In this document: one piece after another, positions 1 through 11,243 of the stretch
How the letters are laid out: the number at the start of each line of letters is the position of its first letter
Numbering within the stretch: the stretch's first letter is position 1
DNA from: Engraulis encrasicolus
Lineage: Eukaryota; Chordata; Actinopteri; Clupeiformes; Engraulidae
Direction of reading: 5' to 3'
DNA: 64,000 nucleotides
Assembly (NCBI RefSeq): GCF_034702125.1
Contig: NC_085871.1
Location: 31,756,734-31,820,733 of the forward strand
Position numbers and translations under genes: made by a program
Notes under the pieces: model-generated
What the model saw: the letters and a program-made list of their open reading frames with translations, nothing else
What the model was told of the DNA's origin: nothing
Databases searched by the model: none

Positions 1-143
1 ATGGTCATTAAGGTGAGTGGTAAAATTACTGGTGCCAAACATAAAATCATGTCTGCACTGTAGGAGCCGTTTCTTTATTTTCCATTGAGTTCATTTACCT
101 GCCATGTCTAACAATCCCTTTTGTATATTGGTGGTTTTGAATT

Positions 144-257
144 GGGCTCCCAGTCAGCCACTTCCTCACATGCTCTCCCAGTTTACTCACCTTTGACCTG
201 TAGAGGGCACAGGTGAGTAAACTGAGAGAGCACCTGAGGAAATGGCTGACTGGCCCA
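144..257. repeat. Imperfect hairpin, about 48-bp arms
   Basis: The left arm (about 144-192) and the right arm (about 209-257) are inverted copies of each other. Both contain a CAGTCAGCCA / TGGCTGACTG core and a GTTTACTCACCT / AGGTGAGTAAAC core, separated by a short loop of about 16 bp. A few mismatches show it is not brand new. It looks like a small foldback element. No target duplication was recognised, so the superfamily is open. Confidence 0.75.
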
Positions 258-361
258 ACCCTGAATAATGCTCAGTTTGAAAAGGCTAAATGAGCCTTGT
301 ACAATTTGTATATGCAACCAGACAAGAAAACATTTTGAAAAGCCAACCTTAATCTTGGTTC

Positions 362-615
362 TTGGATTTTGGTCATGCCCTCCTGATGCTGCTCCTCCTC
401 TCCCTCATGCTCCTGCTCCTGCTCACACTCCTCTCCCTCATGCTCCTGATGCTGGCCACACGCCTCCTCTCCCTCCTGCTGCTCCTCCTCCTCTCCCTCC
501 AGATGCTGCTCACACTCCTTCTCTCCATCATGCCCCTGATGCTGCTCACGCACCTCCTCTCCCTCCTGCTCCTGCTGGTCCTCTCTCTCCTGCTCCTGCA
601 CTTCATGCTCACAAT
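362..615. repeat. Imperfect CT-rich minisatellite
   Basis: Degenerate repeats of CTCCTGATGCTGCTC, CTCCCTCATGCTCCTG and CTCACACTCCTCTCC recur with irregular higher-order spacing. Several overlapping frames stay open on both strands and encode Leu-rich, Ala/Pro/His-rich or Glu/Gln-rich repeats. Openness in several frames at once is what a purine/pyrimidine-skewed minisatellite gives, so none of these frames is called a gene. Confidence 0.7.
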
Positions 616-761
616 CCTTTCCCTCTGGTGTATCCTCTGTCTGCTCTTATACCCCTGTCTGCTGCCTCTCTTGCCTACTCTGCTGTCTCTTACCTAGATA
701 AGAGATTGAAAATTAGTAGATTAATGTCATGTAGATGTAGCTATGGTCTGTACATGTAATT

Positions 762-1620
762 TTACATTCACACACATCTCTACAAGTTAGCCTACCCGCT
801 CAGGGAAAGATGTAAATAGAATGTTAATGTGTGTTCCAGCGATTCAGTGAAGCAAGGAGTCTGGGTAGGCTGAATACAAGCGTTGCATGTGGCGATTTTT
901 TTAGAGTGATGCAAGTGAAGTGCCGCGTTCGGATTATTGGCACTTCATGTATCGCTTTTGCATACAGTTTCAACCTGCCTGCAGCTGCCCGCTGGACTCT
1001 GTCACATTTCCCCTTTCCCCCAATCACCACCAGGCAGTCAACTAGACTGTGTAGAGCTCTAGTAACGGTGAAATAACAGCTGTACACGTGCACGGACGAG
1101 CGTGCTGTTTCCAGTCGCTAGTGAGCAATGTTTACCATGGTACTGACGTTGGGTTCTGACAGCAACATCGCACATGCTAACACATTTTTAAATGAATACT
1201 ACAACTACTCCAGAGCCAAGACAAAGCTGCTAGCGCTAGTTTTGGAACTGGTTGTTAGTTAGCTATGTGTGACAGGAACACAGCCCTTATAGAACAGGGA
1301 CACGAATAGCGCGCCATCCTAGCTGTGGTGGATTATGCTAAAACCAAAATAAATAATTGGATTCCAAAATTGTGACTCCGTACAGGGCTATATTGGCTTA
1401 ATTTACATGCAAAGGGTTTCAATGATTTTGACCAACCTCTCCCTCCCTTGTTCATCGTTTTCACGTAACTGAATAAATCCCAGCTCACTGTCCATGAATG
1501 AATCAACTGGTGGGTGGTGGTGGTGGTGGTGACGGTGGAGGAGGCAGCGAGCGAGGTGTTTCTCACGACTGGCAGAAAGGGCAAAACCATTTCGAAATTC
1601 TAGTGGGGGTGTGGTCGGAG
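762..1620. other. Unique-looking DNA, no gene seen
   Basis: No reading frame here has a recognisable domain. The stretch has mixed composition, a short (GGT)n-like run near 1507-1545 and no long repeat visible by eye. It may hold diverged transposon DNA that cannot be recognised without a repeat library. Confidence 0.4.
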
Positions 1621-1689
1621 GACGTTTTAAAAAGTAGTCTTCTTGGGTGGGTCAGAGAGAATAAAGTAAGCGCATTTATGTGAATAAAC

Positions 1690-1812
1690 CACTATGTTTG
1701 AAAAGTAGAACTGATACTTAAATTGGAAATAAAATGGGGTGGCAAATGGGGAGGCAAAATATATACCTGGGGAGGCAAGTGCCACCCCGTGCCACCCCGT
1801 AAAACCGCCCCT
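1690..1812 (-). mobile_element. hAT-type transposon end (fragment)
   Basis: Read on the minus strand, the segment begins CAGGGGCGGTTTTACGGGG, followed by GGTGGCAC direct repeats. CAGGGGCGG starts are typical of non-autonomous hAT ends in vertebrates. The partner end was not found; the TG tract after 1919 may have replaced it. The family call rests on the terminal motif only. Confidence 0.45.
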
Positions 1813-1916
1813 GTGTGTGTGAGCAAGGTGAGGGGTGATATCAGTTGATGAATGGACACAATTGGCATCACCTCTGCTTTCCTCCAGGGGACTGTCTGGT
1901 ATCAAATGTGTGTAAG

Positions 1917-2055
<139 letters not shown>

Positions 2056-2434
2056 GTGTGCCTGAATTTGTACCCATTGTATGCCCATCTCTATTCGTCT
2101 GTGTGTGGACATCTGTGTCTCTGTATGTGTGTACACATGCAGGCGTGTGTGCGTGTAGCTGCCAGTGGCTGTACAGTACAGTAGAAGCAGAGATTCTTTA
2201 AGTAGAGATATGCCAACATAATAGGTTGCTATGGGCACCTAACATGACCAGGTTCCGGTCTGCCTAAGGGGGCGTGTCATAATACTCCTAGCATTGAATA
2301 GAACAGTCCTTAGGTCTGTCTAGGTCTGCCTAAAGGGGTATTTCCCCCCCCTCCCCCTTGCAATAATAGAACCCGGAAACAATGGGCCAATGGAACCTCT
2401 CTCTCTCTATTCTCTCTGGTAGAAGGGGCTAAAA

Positions 2435-2627
2435 CAGTGGTCTCTAATACTCCTCAAGGGCCCAATTGTGTAGCGCAAATGAGGCTGAGGGTCAAACAAA
2501 TCACCCAAACGTATGGCTGAGGTATGGAGCACATGTATGCTTTCATTTGTTCCAATCTCATGGCGGGCCAAATATTTGCCATGCCCGGGCCGGATCTGGT
2601 CCGCAGCCGTCCATTTGGAGACCACTG
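2435..2627. mobile_element. hAT-like MITE
   Basis: The ends are inverted repeats, CAGTGGTCTCTAA on the left and TTGGAGACCACTG on the right, with one mismatch in 13. CAGTGGT starts and a length near 190 bp fit non-autonomous hAT elements. No clean 8-bp target duplication remains. The interior holds a GGGCCGG-rich stretch also common in hAT derivatives. Confidence 0.65.
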
Positions 2628-2720
2628 GCTCTGTCTGGGAAGGATAATTCAGCAGCTGCCAGCAGCAGGGTTAATCACCAGGCCTCCTTTCAGCACCCTG
2701 TCTTCTCTGTGTAGCTTGCC

Positions 2721-2724
<4 letters not shown>

Positions 2725-2781
<57 letters not shown>
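2725..2781. repeat. (GT)n microsatellite
   Basis: About 28 GT units, ended by a short GCGTTCGCATGCG segment. Confidence 0.97.
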
Positions 2782-2784
<3 letters not shown>

Positions 2785-2921
2785 TCGCATGCGTATAGCT
2801 ATACACTTTTTAGCTTGGCAGGAGTTTCTGCTTGAAGAGGTAAACACCTCACCCCAGTTCTTACAGCATTGTGGCTTTTCAAGCCAGCCAATTATATAGC
2901 TCTGAATACAGAACCGCTGCC

Positions 2922-3105
<184 letters not shown>

Positions 3106-3107
<2 letters not shown>

Positions 3108-4650
3108 GGTAATTATACATCTTACAGTCGCACAGAATCTCTGACTGCACATTCATGTGACCAAGGTCTCCTTATACAGTCCGCAACTCTAGGTCAATAG
3201 CTCAGTGCAATCACATCTGTATATGGGCTCAGGGAGGATATTTACCAACATTCTGAAATCTGAAAGGTGTCATACCTAACATTTGTAACCCTAAATCTCA
3301 CTCCCATCTGTCACGTACTATTCACAGGTACCCTCTGGCACGGGAGAGTAGGTGTCCAGCCATTTAGCTAAAGAGCTAGGCTGATAACTCACCACTATCA
3401 CGTCTGTACTCGGCTTCGGAAAGGGAGATTTACTAATGCTCCAACACCAATACTGTATCTGCTAGATTATATGTGTTACATACTGCACATGCATAAGAAC
3501 TTCAAATATGTTGCTCCATAGTGGCAGCTATTGTCATCCATCCCATGCCACTCTGTTCACATGCCCCTCCACATTATGGCAGGAGTTTACTCAAGTTGCC
3601 AAACAACCAACCAATTAGCCAAAATGGGATAGGCATGAGGGAGGTGGCTGGAGAATGGTGACACACCCCATACAAGCACAACACTAAACGTTAGGGATCA
3701 CAAACGTTTCAGTAACACTTTACATTATGAATGGTAATTTCAATATAATTCTATGGTAATAACTATTTATTACTAGTAATAACAAAAAAGATTACCATGC
3801 AGTCTCCATTGCAATTACTCTGCACCTTCTAGGAAAATAACAATGCAAACAGCTGTCAATTGTAACAGTAACATGTACATGGTTGCAGTCATGTGTTATG
3901 CTGTAACATCAAAGAGATGAAAGAGACTAACCAACCAACCTTTATGGACTTCAAAGAGTGTGTGAGGAACCTTCAAACTATCAATTTGTTATACAAGTAT
4001 TTAGGTTTCCTCAGATAAAATGTGGCTTCTTCTGAAAACATTTAGGGGTTCCTTCACAGTGGCTTTTGGAGCTTTTAGTTTTTTGTACCATTTTTACAGT
4101 GTAGAGTGTCTGTTTATTATACGTGTATATGAAGCGATTTTGATGACATGAATGAGGTATATGGAAGATTATGGATTACATATGGTATGGAAAACAATGT
4201 TGGTATCATCTTGCTTATTTTATTATTATTTTTTCATCTTTAATATGACAGGACAGATAAAGGGTTGTATAGAAAATGTTTGGGAGAGAGATATCCATTA
4301 TAGCCATGTGTATTTTCTATAATTGTCATGCTGTTAGTGTCACTTCATGTGAATCTCATCATTCTATCATCATTTCTTTGGAACATTTAGTTCTGTAATG
4401 GTTTGATTAACGACATATGCTATTTAATGAGTTGACCTAGAATTAGACTCCACTATAATTCATCTCGTTAGTAATCTGATGTCACATGACAGAATGAAGT
4501 CTCCAGTGAACAGACCATGAGTATCTGATTCCAATTTTTTTTCTCTTTGTTATTATTGTATTACTGTGTTTCACAAATGCTTATTAAGTTAAATAATGAT
4601 GGCTTGCTTGACATGCTAAAATCATCATTAAGGCGACAAGCCGACAACCT
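3106..4650. other. Intergenic, no gene seen
   Basis: AT-rich DNA without a credible coding frame. Near 3711 there is a GTAACACTTTACATTATGA-type stretch, a start common to dispersed fish repeats; a similar GGTAACACTTTACG occurs near 28550. Nothing else could be assigned. Confidence 0.4.
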
Positions 4651-4661
4651 GCGGAAGGAAT

Positions 4662-4719
4662 GTGTGTGTGTGTGAGTGTGTGTGTATGAGTGTGTGTGTG
4701 TGTGAGAGAGAGAGAGTGT

Positions 4720-4796
<77 letters not shown>
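4662..4796. repeat. Compound (TG)n-(GA)n microsatellite
   Basis: An interrupted TG tract runs directly into about 45 GA units, with one AAAG interruption near 4726. Confidence 0.97.
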
Positions 4797-4797
<1 letters not shown>

Positions 4798-4799
4798 TG

Positions 4800-5670
4800 C
4801 CTTGAGCATCAGAACTATTTTTCTCTTTTCTGAACAGCCCAGTTAATATATTAAATAAATAAATTCCAATAGATAGCCTATCATAAGCCTGTCAGCAAGT
4901 CTACTTTATTAAAACTGCACTTATCTGACAGTCTTCCGCAATACCAATATTACTTTTAAACTTAATAGGGCCAACCGATATAATTGTATAACTTTGCAGA
5001 CTACTACTTTTCTCACCACCCCTCGCTCTTACCTTCTCTCACTTCCATTACACTTGTTTCTTTTTTCCACTATTGCCCCCCCCCCTTTTTATTTTCATTA
5101 ATTGATTTCTTAATTTTGTCTTCTGTCTGTTTCACTATTTGTCATTATGCTGTTTTTCTTCTTGTTTATTTGCATTTTCAATCCTTCCTGAACCCCCCCC
5201 CCCCCCCTTCTCTCACTCTCTGTCTCTCTCTCCCTCTCACAAAGCATCGCTGTTGGCACTGTCAGCCATTTTTTTTAATTTCCTCTCAACCCCTCTAGCG
5301 TAGCCGACTTCTCCATCCATTAATTAATGGTGACACTTCATTTCATCAAAGCCTAATTTAAGAGCAAAGTGTAATTTTGATGACAGCCACCAAGGTACAG
5401 GGGTTGAAAGTTGCGATTATTGAATCATTTTCTTTTTATTTGAAAAATGACAGTGGACTCTTTTTCTCTCATGTAGGTATGACAGCTCCTTTTGTGTCGA
5501 CTGTTGTGTATATGAATAAAAAGATGGCCAATCTCTTCATGTTGCCATGGCGCCGCATCGTTCGGCTGCCTTTCTGGTGACTCCTACACCTGAGCATCTT
5601 TTAAAACTTATTTTTATGGAATTAAACCATATTTATCTTGCAATTTTGTTGTATCTATGATCGCATGTAT
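4800..5670. other. Intergenic, poly-C and T-rich tracts
   Basis: Contains pyrimidine-rich DNA with C homopolymers near 5078-5087 and 5193-5207 and T-rich runs. No supported gene. The 67-codon frame at 5377-5580 has no recognisable features. Confidence 0.4.
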
Positions 5671-5906
5671 GGAAAGCTGTCATGAGCACTCTCTCTCCCT
5701 GGTAGCAACCTTAATTGCATTCAATTCTCTGCCACTCTGCTCACTCTCTCCCTACTCTGCCTAACGAGCTCCACCTGGCTCCGCCCTGCTCTGCTCTTGT
5801 TACCTGGCCAGCTGCACTGCATTTCCCACTCACCATCCTCACCTTGCCTCACTCTGTTCTAATTACTCTGCCAGCTGCACTGCATTTCCCCACTAACCTC
5901 TCCCAG

Positions 5907-5947
5907 TATATCAAGCCCTGTTTTTCAGCCAAGCCCTGTCAGATCGT
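5907..5947 (+). promoter_or_regulatory. Putative LTR core promoter and start of R
   Basis: A TATA box (TATATC at 5907-5912) is followed about 30 bases later by TGTCAGATCGTC. In self-priming chromoviruses the mRNA 5' end pairs with the primer site just inside the LTR. GTCAGATCGT at 5938-5947 is exactly complementary to 6524-6533, which places the transcription start near 5936-5938. The start is inferred from this pairing, not measured. Confidence 0.6.
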
Positions 5948-6466
5948 CTTCAAACCCGGACCAGTAACCTGCCTGTCTGCGCTCTGACTCCTGTTTGTGA
6001 TACCAATCCTTTCTTGACTGCCTCCTTGTTCTACTACCCCGACTATCCCGACCTGCCTTCTGGATCTCGACTACTCTCCGATCTTCAGCCCCTCCGGTAA
6101 CTCGATTCTGCCTTCTGTCTCTCACCACGATATTTGCCCAGCCCTGATCTGTACTTCTGCCTGCCATTCATATTGCTGTTGTGTGTGTGTTCCCCCAGGT
6201 CTCCGACCACCAGATGAGCGAGCCCAGACGCTTCACCACCCTCAGCCCGATACGCCGCTCCATCACTGGGGGACACACACACTAAGCACTTGGACTGGAC
6301 ACCCCCGGACATTTGGTGACCCCCGGAGCCCAGGTAACCCACAGGACCCTGAAAAACCCCAGAACCCCAAGCACCCCTGGAACCCCTGACACCCCTGGCA
6401 CTCCTAGCACCCCTGGAACCGGAACCTCTCAAGATCCACTCACTCCTCTTCCCCCCTGAACCCTTC

Positions 6467-6472
6467 AATAAA
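6467..6472 (+). terminator. AATAAA polyadenylation signal in 5' LTR
   Basis: A canonical AATAAA lies about 50 bases before the LTR end. The equivalent in the 3' LTR (about 12033-12038) would terminate the genomic transcript. Confidence 0.7.
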
Positions 6473-6523
6473 CAACTCTGAATTTGAACTTGCGCTCTTG
6501 GGTCGTCTTCTGTCCGTGACAGA

Positions 6524-6533
6524 ACGATCTGAC
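6524..6533 (+). other. Putative self-primer binding site
   Basis: ACGATCTGAC lies two bases inside the 5' LTR. It is a perfect 10-base complement of GTCAGATCGT at 5938-5947, the predicted 5' end of the element RNA. No TGG-type match to a tRNA 3' end is visible here. Tf1/sushi chromoviruses are known to prime reverse transcription from their own mRNA 5' end, so self-priming is the better reading. Confidence 0.6.
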
Positions 6534-6537
6534 CATC

Positions 6538-7711
6538 ATGGACCCAGCGCACCCCCTGACCACTATGGAGGAAGAGCCAGAGATGACTGCCCTACAGCGT
6601 TTGGAGCGCACTGAGGGAGACATCAATCGGATGGCCGGCGACATCGTTTCCCTTCTCCAGCTAGGCAACCAACAACAACAGCAATAATTCAACCAGCAGC
6701 AACAACAGATCCAGCAGCAACAGCAACAGCTTCAGCAGCAGCAGCAACAGTTTCAGCTACAACAGCAAGAGTTTCAACTGCAGCAACAACAGCTAGCCCA
6801 AGCCCTGCAACTACTCTCAAACCCGGCTACTCCACCTGCACCCACCCCTGGTTCTTCTGTTCCTGTACCACCGACACTCCTTCATCCCTCCGCTGGAGCT
6901 TCTCCAGATGCCCTAGGTCCCAATGCTGCAGGCCCGGCAGTGCTGCCACCAGATCCCCACACTGAACCAAAGATTGGGAACCCGGAACGTTTCGATGGGA
7001 ACCAGAAGCAAGTAAGGCCATTCTTGAGCAGCTGCCGAATCCAGTTCGCACTACAGCCCAGGACCTTCTCAACGGAGGGAGCCAAGGTGGGGTATGTCAT
7101 CACCCATCTCACCGGCCGAGCTCGGTTGTGGGGAACGGCAGAATTCGACCGGCAAACCCCAGCCTGTGCCTCCTTCAGTGCCTTTGAGGAGGAGATGTTA
7201 AAGGTCTTTGACCTAGGCTCGCCAACAGCCGAAGCGTCACAAGCTCTGCTCACCATCCGTCAGGGCAATCGGACAGTGGCAGACTTCTCCATTGACTTTC
7301 GTACCCTGGCCAGTCAAAGCTCGTTTAACTCAGAGGCACTGGTGCAAGCCTTCCTCCACAGCTTGGCGGACTATATCAAAGACGAGCTTGTTTCTCATGA
7401 CCCGCCCTCAACACTTGATGCCGTCATTGACCTTGCCGTCCGCATTGACCGCCGTATACACCCGGAGGAGGGAGAAGGGGCGTCTCAGTCAACCTGCCAT
7501 CCGCACTCGGGTTGATATCTCCTCTGCCCAGCCCCTGCCTGTCAAGTCCCAAAGTCAACTCAATCAGCCTGAGGCCATGGAGATTGGCCGTGCCTCTCTG
7601 ACTCCCGAGGAGCGTCGGCGCCGTCTAAGCTCCAACCTTTGCCTCTACTGTGGTGGTGAAAATCACCGTGTCGCCAACTGTCCGGCAAAAGCCGCAGCTC
7701 ACCAGGTGTAG
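6538..7711 (+). pseudogene. gag: Broken gag of gypsy chromovirus
   Basis: Gag forms the particle that packages element RNA. The frame opens at an ATG 16 bases after the LTR. It has a Gln-rich segment (about 6664-6800, mixed CAA/CAG codons), a Pro-rich stretch, then a retrotransposon Gag core with the PKIGNPERFDGN and LTGRARLW stretches (about 6963-7130). A TAA at 6685-6687 interrupts the Gln run, probably from a CAA codon. The core frame ends at 7513-7515. The Cys-His knuckle ([16 protein letters not shown]2CX4HX4C, about 7639-7680) lies in the +1 frame, so a one-base indel must sit near 7465-7515. The knuckle frame stops at 7709-7711. Not functional as it stands. Confidence 0.9.
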
Positions 7712-7722
7712 GGGAGATCCGG

Positions 7723-10700
7723 GTGAGCTCAACAAATCTTCAGTCTCCCCCCATCCGAAAAACCCTGCTTCATCTCCGCCTTCAGCTTTCCGACACGACT
7801 CATACATTGGCCGCCCTTGTGGATTCCGGAGCCGAAGCAAACATCATGGACCCTGAGCTTGCACGGCAACTGGGCGTGAACCATCATCAACTGACACAAC
7901 CCATTCCTGCACGAGCCCTGGATGGGCATCATCTTGGCACGGTCACTCACATCTCCGCCCCTGTGACAATTCTTTTGTCAGGAAACCACCAGGAGTCCAT
8001 TCAGTTTCACCTCCTACACTCACCTGGCCAACCACTCATTCTCGGATACCCGTGGCTCCGTCAGCACAACCCCCACATCGACTGGGAGACAGGAACAGTC
8101 CGTGAGTGGGGAAGGAGTTGTCACCAGACCTGTTTAAGGGGGGCCACCCTGCCCGTTCACCGGGAAATATCTAACGCTACCCCCGACATATCCAATGTTC
8201 CGGCCTGTTACCACAGCCTGAAAGAGGTGTTCAACAAATCCAAGGCGACATCTCTACCCCCACACAGACCCTATGACTGCGCGATTGATCTCCTGCCTGG
8301 CACAGCACCTCCCAAGGGTTGTCTTTATTCACTGTCAGCCCCGGAAAGAAAGGCCATGGAAGACTACATTAATGACTCTCTTGCCGCCGGGATAATCAGA
8401 CCGTCATCTTCCCCCGCAGGAGCGGGATTCTTCTTCGTCGGCAAGAAGGACGGTTCTCTTCGTCCATGCATAGATTACCGGGGTCTGAATGACATCACGG
8501 TTAAGAATCGCTACCCACTGCCCTTACTTTCGTCTGCCTTCGAACTGCTGCAGGGAGCCACCGTATTCACAAAGCTGGACCTTCGCAATGCCTACCATCT
8601 GGTGCGAGTGAGAGAGGGAGACGAATGGAAGACAGCCTTCAACACACCAACCGGCCACTATGAATACCTCGTCATGCCCTTCGGCCTCACCAATGCCCCA
8701 GCAGTTTTTCAAGCCCTAGTGAATGATATCCTCAGGGACATGCTAAATAAATTCGTATTTGTGTACCTTGACGATATTTTAATATTCTCAAAGACTCTGT
8801 CAGAACACACGCACCATGTCCAGTTGGTCCTGCGCCGCCTGCTGGAGAACTCTCTTTTCGTGAAGGCAGAGAAGTGCGAGTTCCATGCAAAAACTGTTTC
8901 ATTCCTGGGGTATGTGGTGACCGAGGGCAGCATTCAGATGGATCTCACGAAGGTGTCGGCTGTCACCTCCTGGCCAGTTCCTGAGTCTCGGAAGAAGTTG
9001 CAACAGTTCTTGGGCTTTGCGAACTTTTATAGAAGGTTCATCAGAAACTATAGCACAGTGGCTGCACCACTCACGGCGCTAACCAGCACTAAACAACCGT
9101 ACCAATGGACAGCAGCTGCTGACAAGGCCTTCAATATCCTCAAGACACGTTTCACTTCTGCTCCCATCCTCCAGATGCCAGATGCAGCAAGGCAGTTTGT
9201 GGTGGAGGTAGATGCTTCGGACGTGGGAGTGGGTGCAGTGCTTTCTCAAAGAGCAGCTGAGGATGGCAAGATGCACCCCTGTGCCTTCTACTCCCGTCGG
9301 CTAACCCCTGCCGAATGCAACTACGACATTGGGAACCGCGAGCTGTTGGCTGTCAAGCTCGCCCTTGAAGAATAGCGGCACTGGTTAGAGGGGTCAAAGG
9401 AACCATTCATAGTGTGGACAGACCTCAAAAACCTGGAGTATATCCAAACAGCCAGGAGGCTGAACTCCCGTCAACAGCGGTGGTCTCTGTTCTTTACCCG
9501 CTTCAATTTCACGCTCTCCTACCGCCCGGGATCTCGCAACATCAAACCTGATGCCCTTTCCCGGATGTTTCAGAAGGACGAGACCACTGCCATGACAGCC
9601 CCCATTCTTCCCAGCCAATTTGTCGTAGCGGCCCTCACCTGGGAGATCGAGAAGCAGGTCATGGAGGCTCTTCGGGACCAGCCAGGCCCAAGCACCAGCG
9701 CCCCCAACCGTCTGTTTGTTCCAGCAAATCTCAGGTCACCTGTGATACAGTGGGGGCACGAATCCCGTCTGGCCTGTCATCCCGGCATCACTCGCACCCT
9801 TCATCTGGTCCGCCAGCGGTTCTGGTGGCGGCGGATGAGACGGGATGTCCGAGAATTCATCCGAGCTTGTCCCACTTGTAACCGAAACAAGACCCCCAAC
9901 CAGCCTCCTGCTGGGTTGCTGCAACCCCTACTCATACCCAAGAGGCCCTGGTCCCACGTTTCACTGGACTTTGTTACGGGTCTTCCGCCCTCTGACGGAC
10001 ACACAGTCATCCTTACCATTGTTGACCGCTTTAGTAAGATGACCCACTTCGTGCCCCTTCCCAAACTACCCTCTGCTAAGGAGACCGCCCAGGTGGTCCT
10101 GGAACAGGTGGTCCTGGAACAGGTGTTTCGTATCCATGGCCTACCCCAGGATGTAGTGTCAGACCGGGGCCCGCAATTCTCAGCAACCTTTTGGAAGGAG
10201 TTCTGTCATCTCCTTGGGGCCACCGCCAGCCTATCGTCTGGATTCCACCCGCAGTCAAACGGCCAAACTGAACGCATGAACCAGGAGCTGGAGAAGGCAC
10301 TGAGGTGCGTGGCCTCCCAAAATCCCCGGGCCTGGGCTCAACACCTGCTCTGGGTGGAATATGCCCATAATTCACTCACCAGTTCCTCCACCGGTTTCTC
10401 CCCCTTTCAGTGTGTCTACGGGTATCAACCTCCACTGTTTGCCAGCCAGGAAGCGGATGCCACCTGTCCGTCTGCTCTTGCGTATGCCCGCCGCTGCCGC
10501 CGCACTTGGGCCCAGGCTCGCACTGTGCTCCTGAAGTCTGGAACCAGCTACGCCGTCGGTGCCAACCGACGGAGGACCCCAGCACCTACTTACCGGGTTG
10601 GTCAGAAGGTCTGGCTGTCTGCCCGGGATCTGCCGCTGCGGGTTGAATCACGAAAGCTGGCCCCTCGCTTCATTGGTCCTTTTCCTGTGCAGAAAGTCAT

Positions 10701-11163
10701 CAGTCCAACAGCGGTCCGGCTTCAGTTGCCCGCTTCCATGCGGGTCCACCCCACCTTCCACGTCTCCAAGGTCAAGCCGGTCCATGAAAGTCCCCTGGTC
10801 CCTGCAGCTCCGGCGCCGCCTCCTCCGCGCCTCGTAGATGGCGGTCCTGTCTTCACCGTCCGGCGGCTGCTCCGCTCTAGGCGAAGGGGTAGGGGTCTCC
10901 AGTACCTCGTTGACTGGGAGGGATATGGTCCAGAGGAGAGGACCTGGATCCCGGCCAGGAGGATAGTGGACCGGACCCTCATCACTGACTTCCACCGACT
11001 ACATCCTGATCAGCCTGCAATCCGTAGGGGCCGTCCAAGAGGGGTCCCTAGCCGTCCTGCCAACCCTGCTCCTGTCTCAGTGCCTGTCCTGTCTCCCGAC
11101 CGTGACCCTCCAGCTCCTTCTGAGGATGAGGATATTCACTCGGACCGCTCGGAAGAGTTCTGA
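7723..11163 (+). pseudogene. pol: Broken pol of gypsy chromovirus
   Basis: Pol carries, in order: aspartic protease ([10 protein letters not shown], about residues 34-43), RT (catalytic YLDD near 8764-8775; [19 protein letters not shown] upstream), RNase H, integrase with a zinc-binding N-domain (H...H, then ACPTC near 9865) and a DDE core ([26 protein letters not shown]), and a C-terminal chromodomain ([17 protein letters not shown], about 10900-10955). The frame lies at -1 to the Gag knuckle frame and is open upstream of 7723 across the junction, so expression by -1 frameshifting is likely; 7723 is a GTG, not a certain start. TAG at 9373-9375 replaces a codon in RNase H, where relatives usually have Trp. 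A 15-bp tandem duplication near 10091-10120 repeats VVLEQ in integrase. Confidence 0.93.
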
Positions 11164-11230
11164 CCCGCCGCCTGCTCCCCTCCACCCTCCCGGCATGATG
11201 TTGTTCTCTGGACTTCTGGGGCCGTCCCTT

Positions 11231-11243
11231 GGAGGGGGGGTCC
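11231..11243 (+). other. Polypurine tract
   Basis: GGAGGGGGGG followed by TCC abuts the 3' LTR at 11244. This is the expected position and composition for plus-strand priming. Confidence 0.8.

Larger units (their letters stand above)
5678..6521 (+). repeat. 5' LTR of the gypsy chromovirus
   Basis: 844 bp, starting TGTCATGAGC and ending CCGTGACA, so it has TG...CA ends. It contains two copies of CCAGCTGCACTGCATTTCC, a TATA-like box, and an AATAAA signal close to its end. The match to 11244-12087 defines both borders. Confidence 0.97.

Noticed and set aside
268..759. 163-codon Ala/Pro/His-rich frame
   Set aside because: It crosses a CT-rich minisatellite in which several frames on both strands are open. 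No domain, no intron signals, no conserved start.
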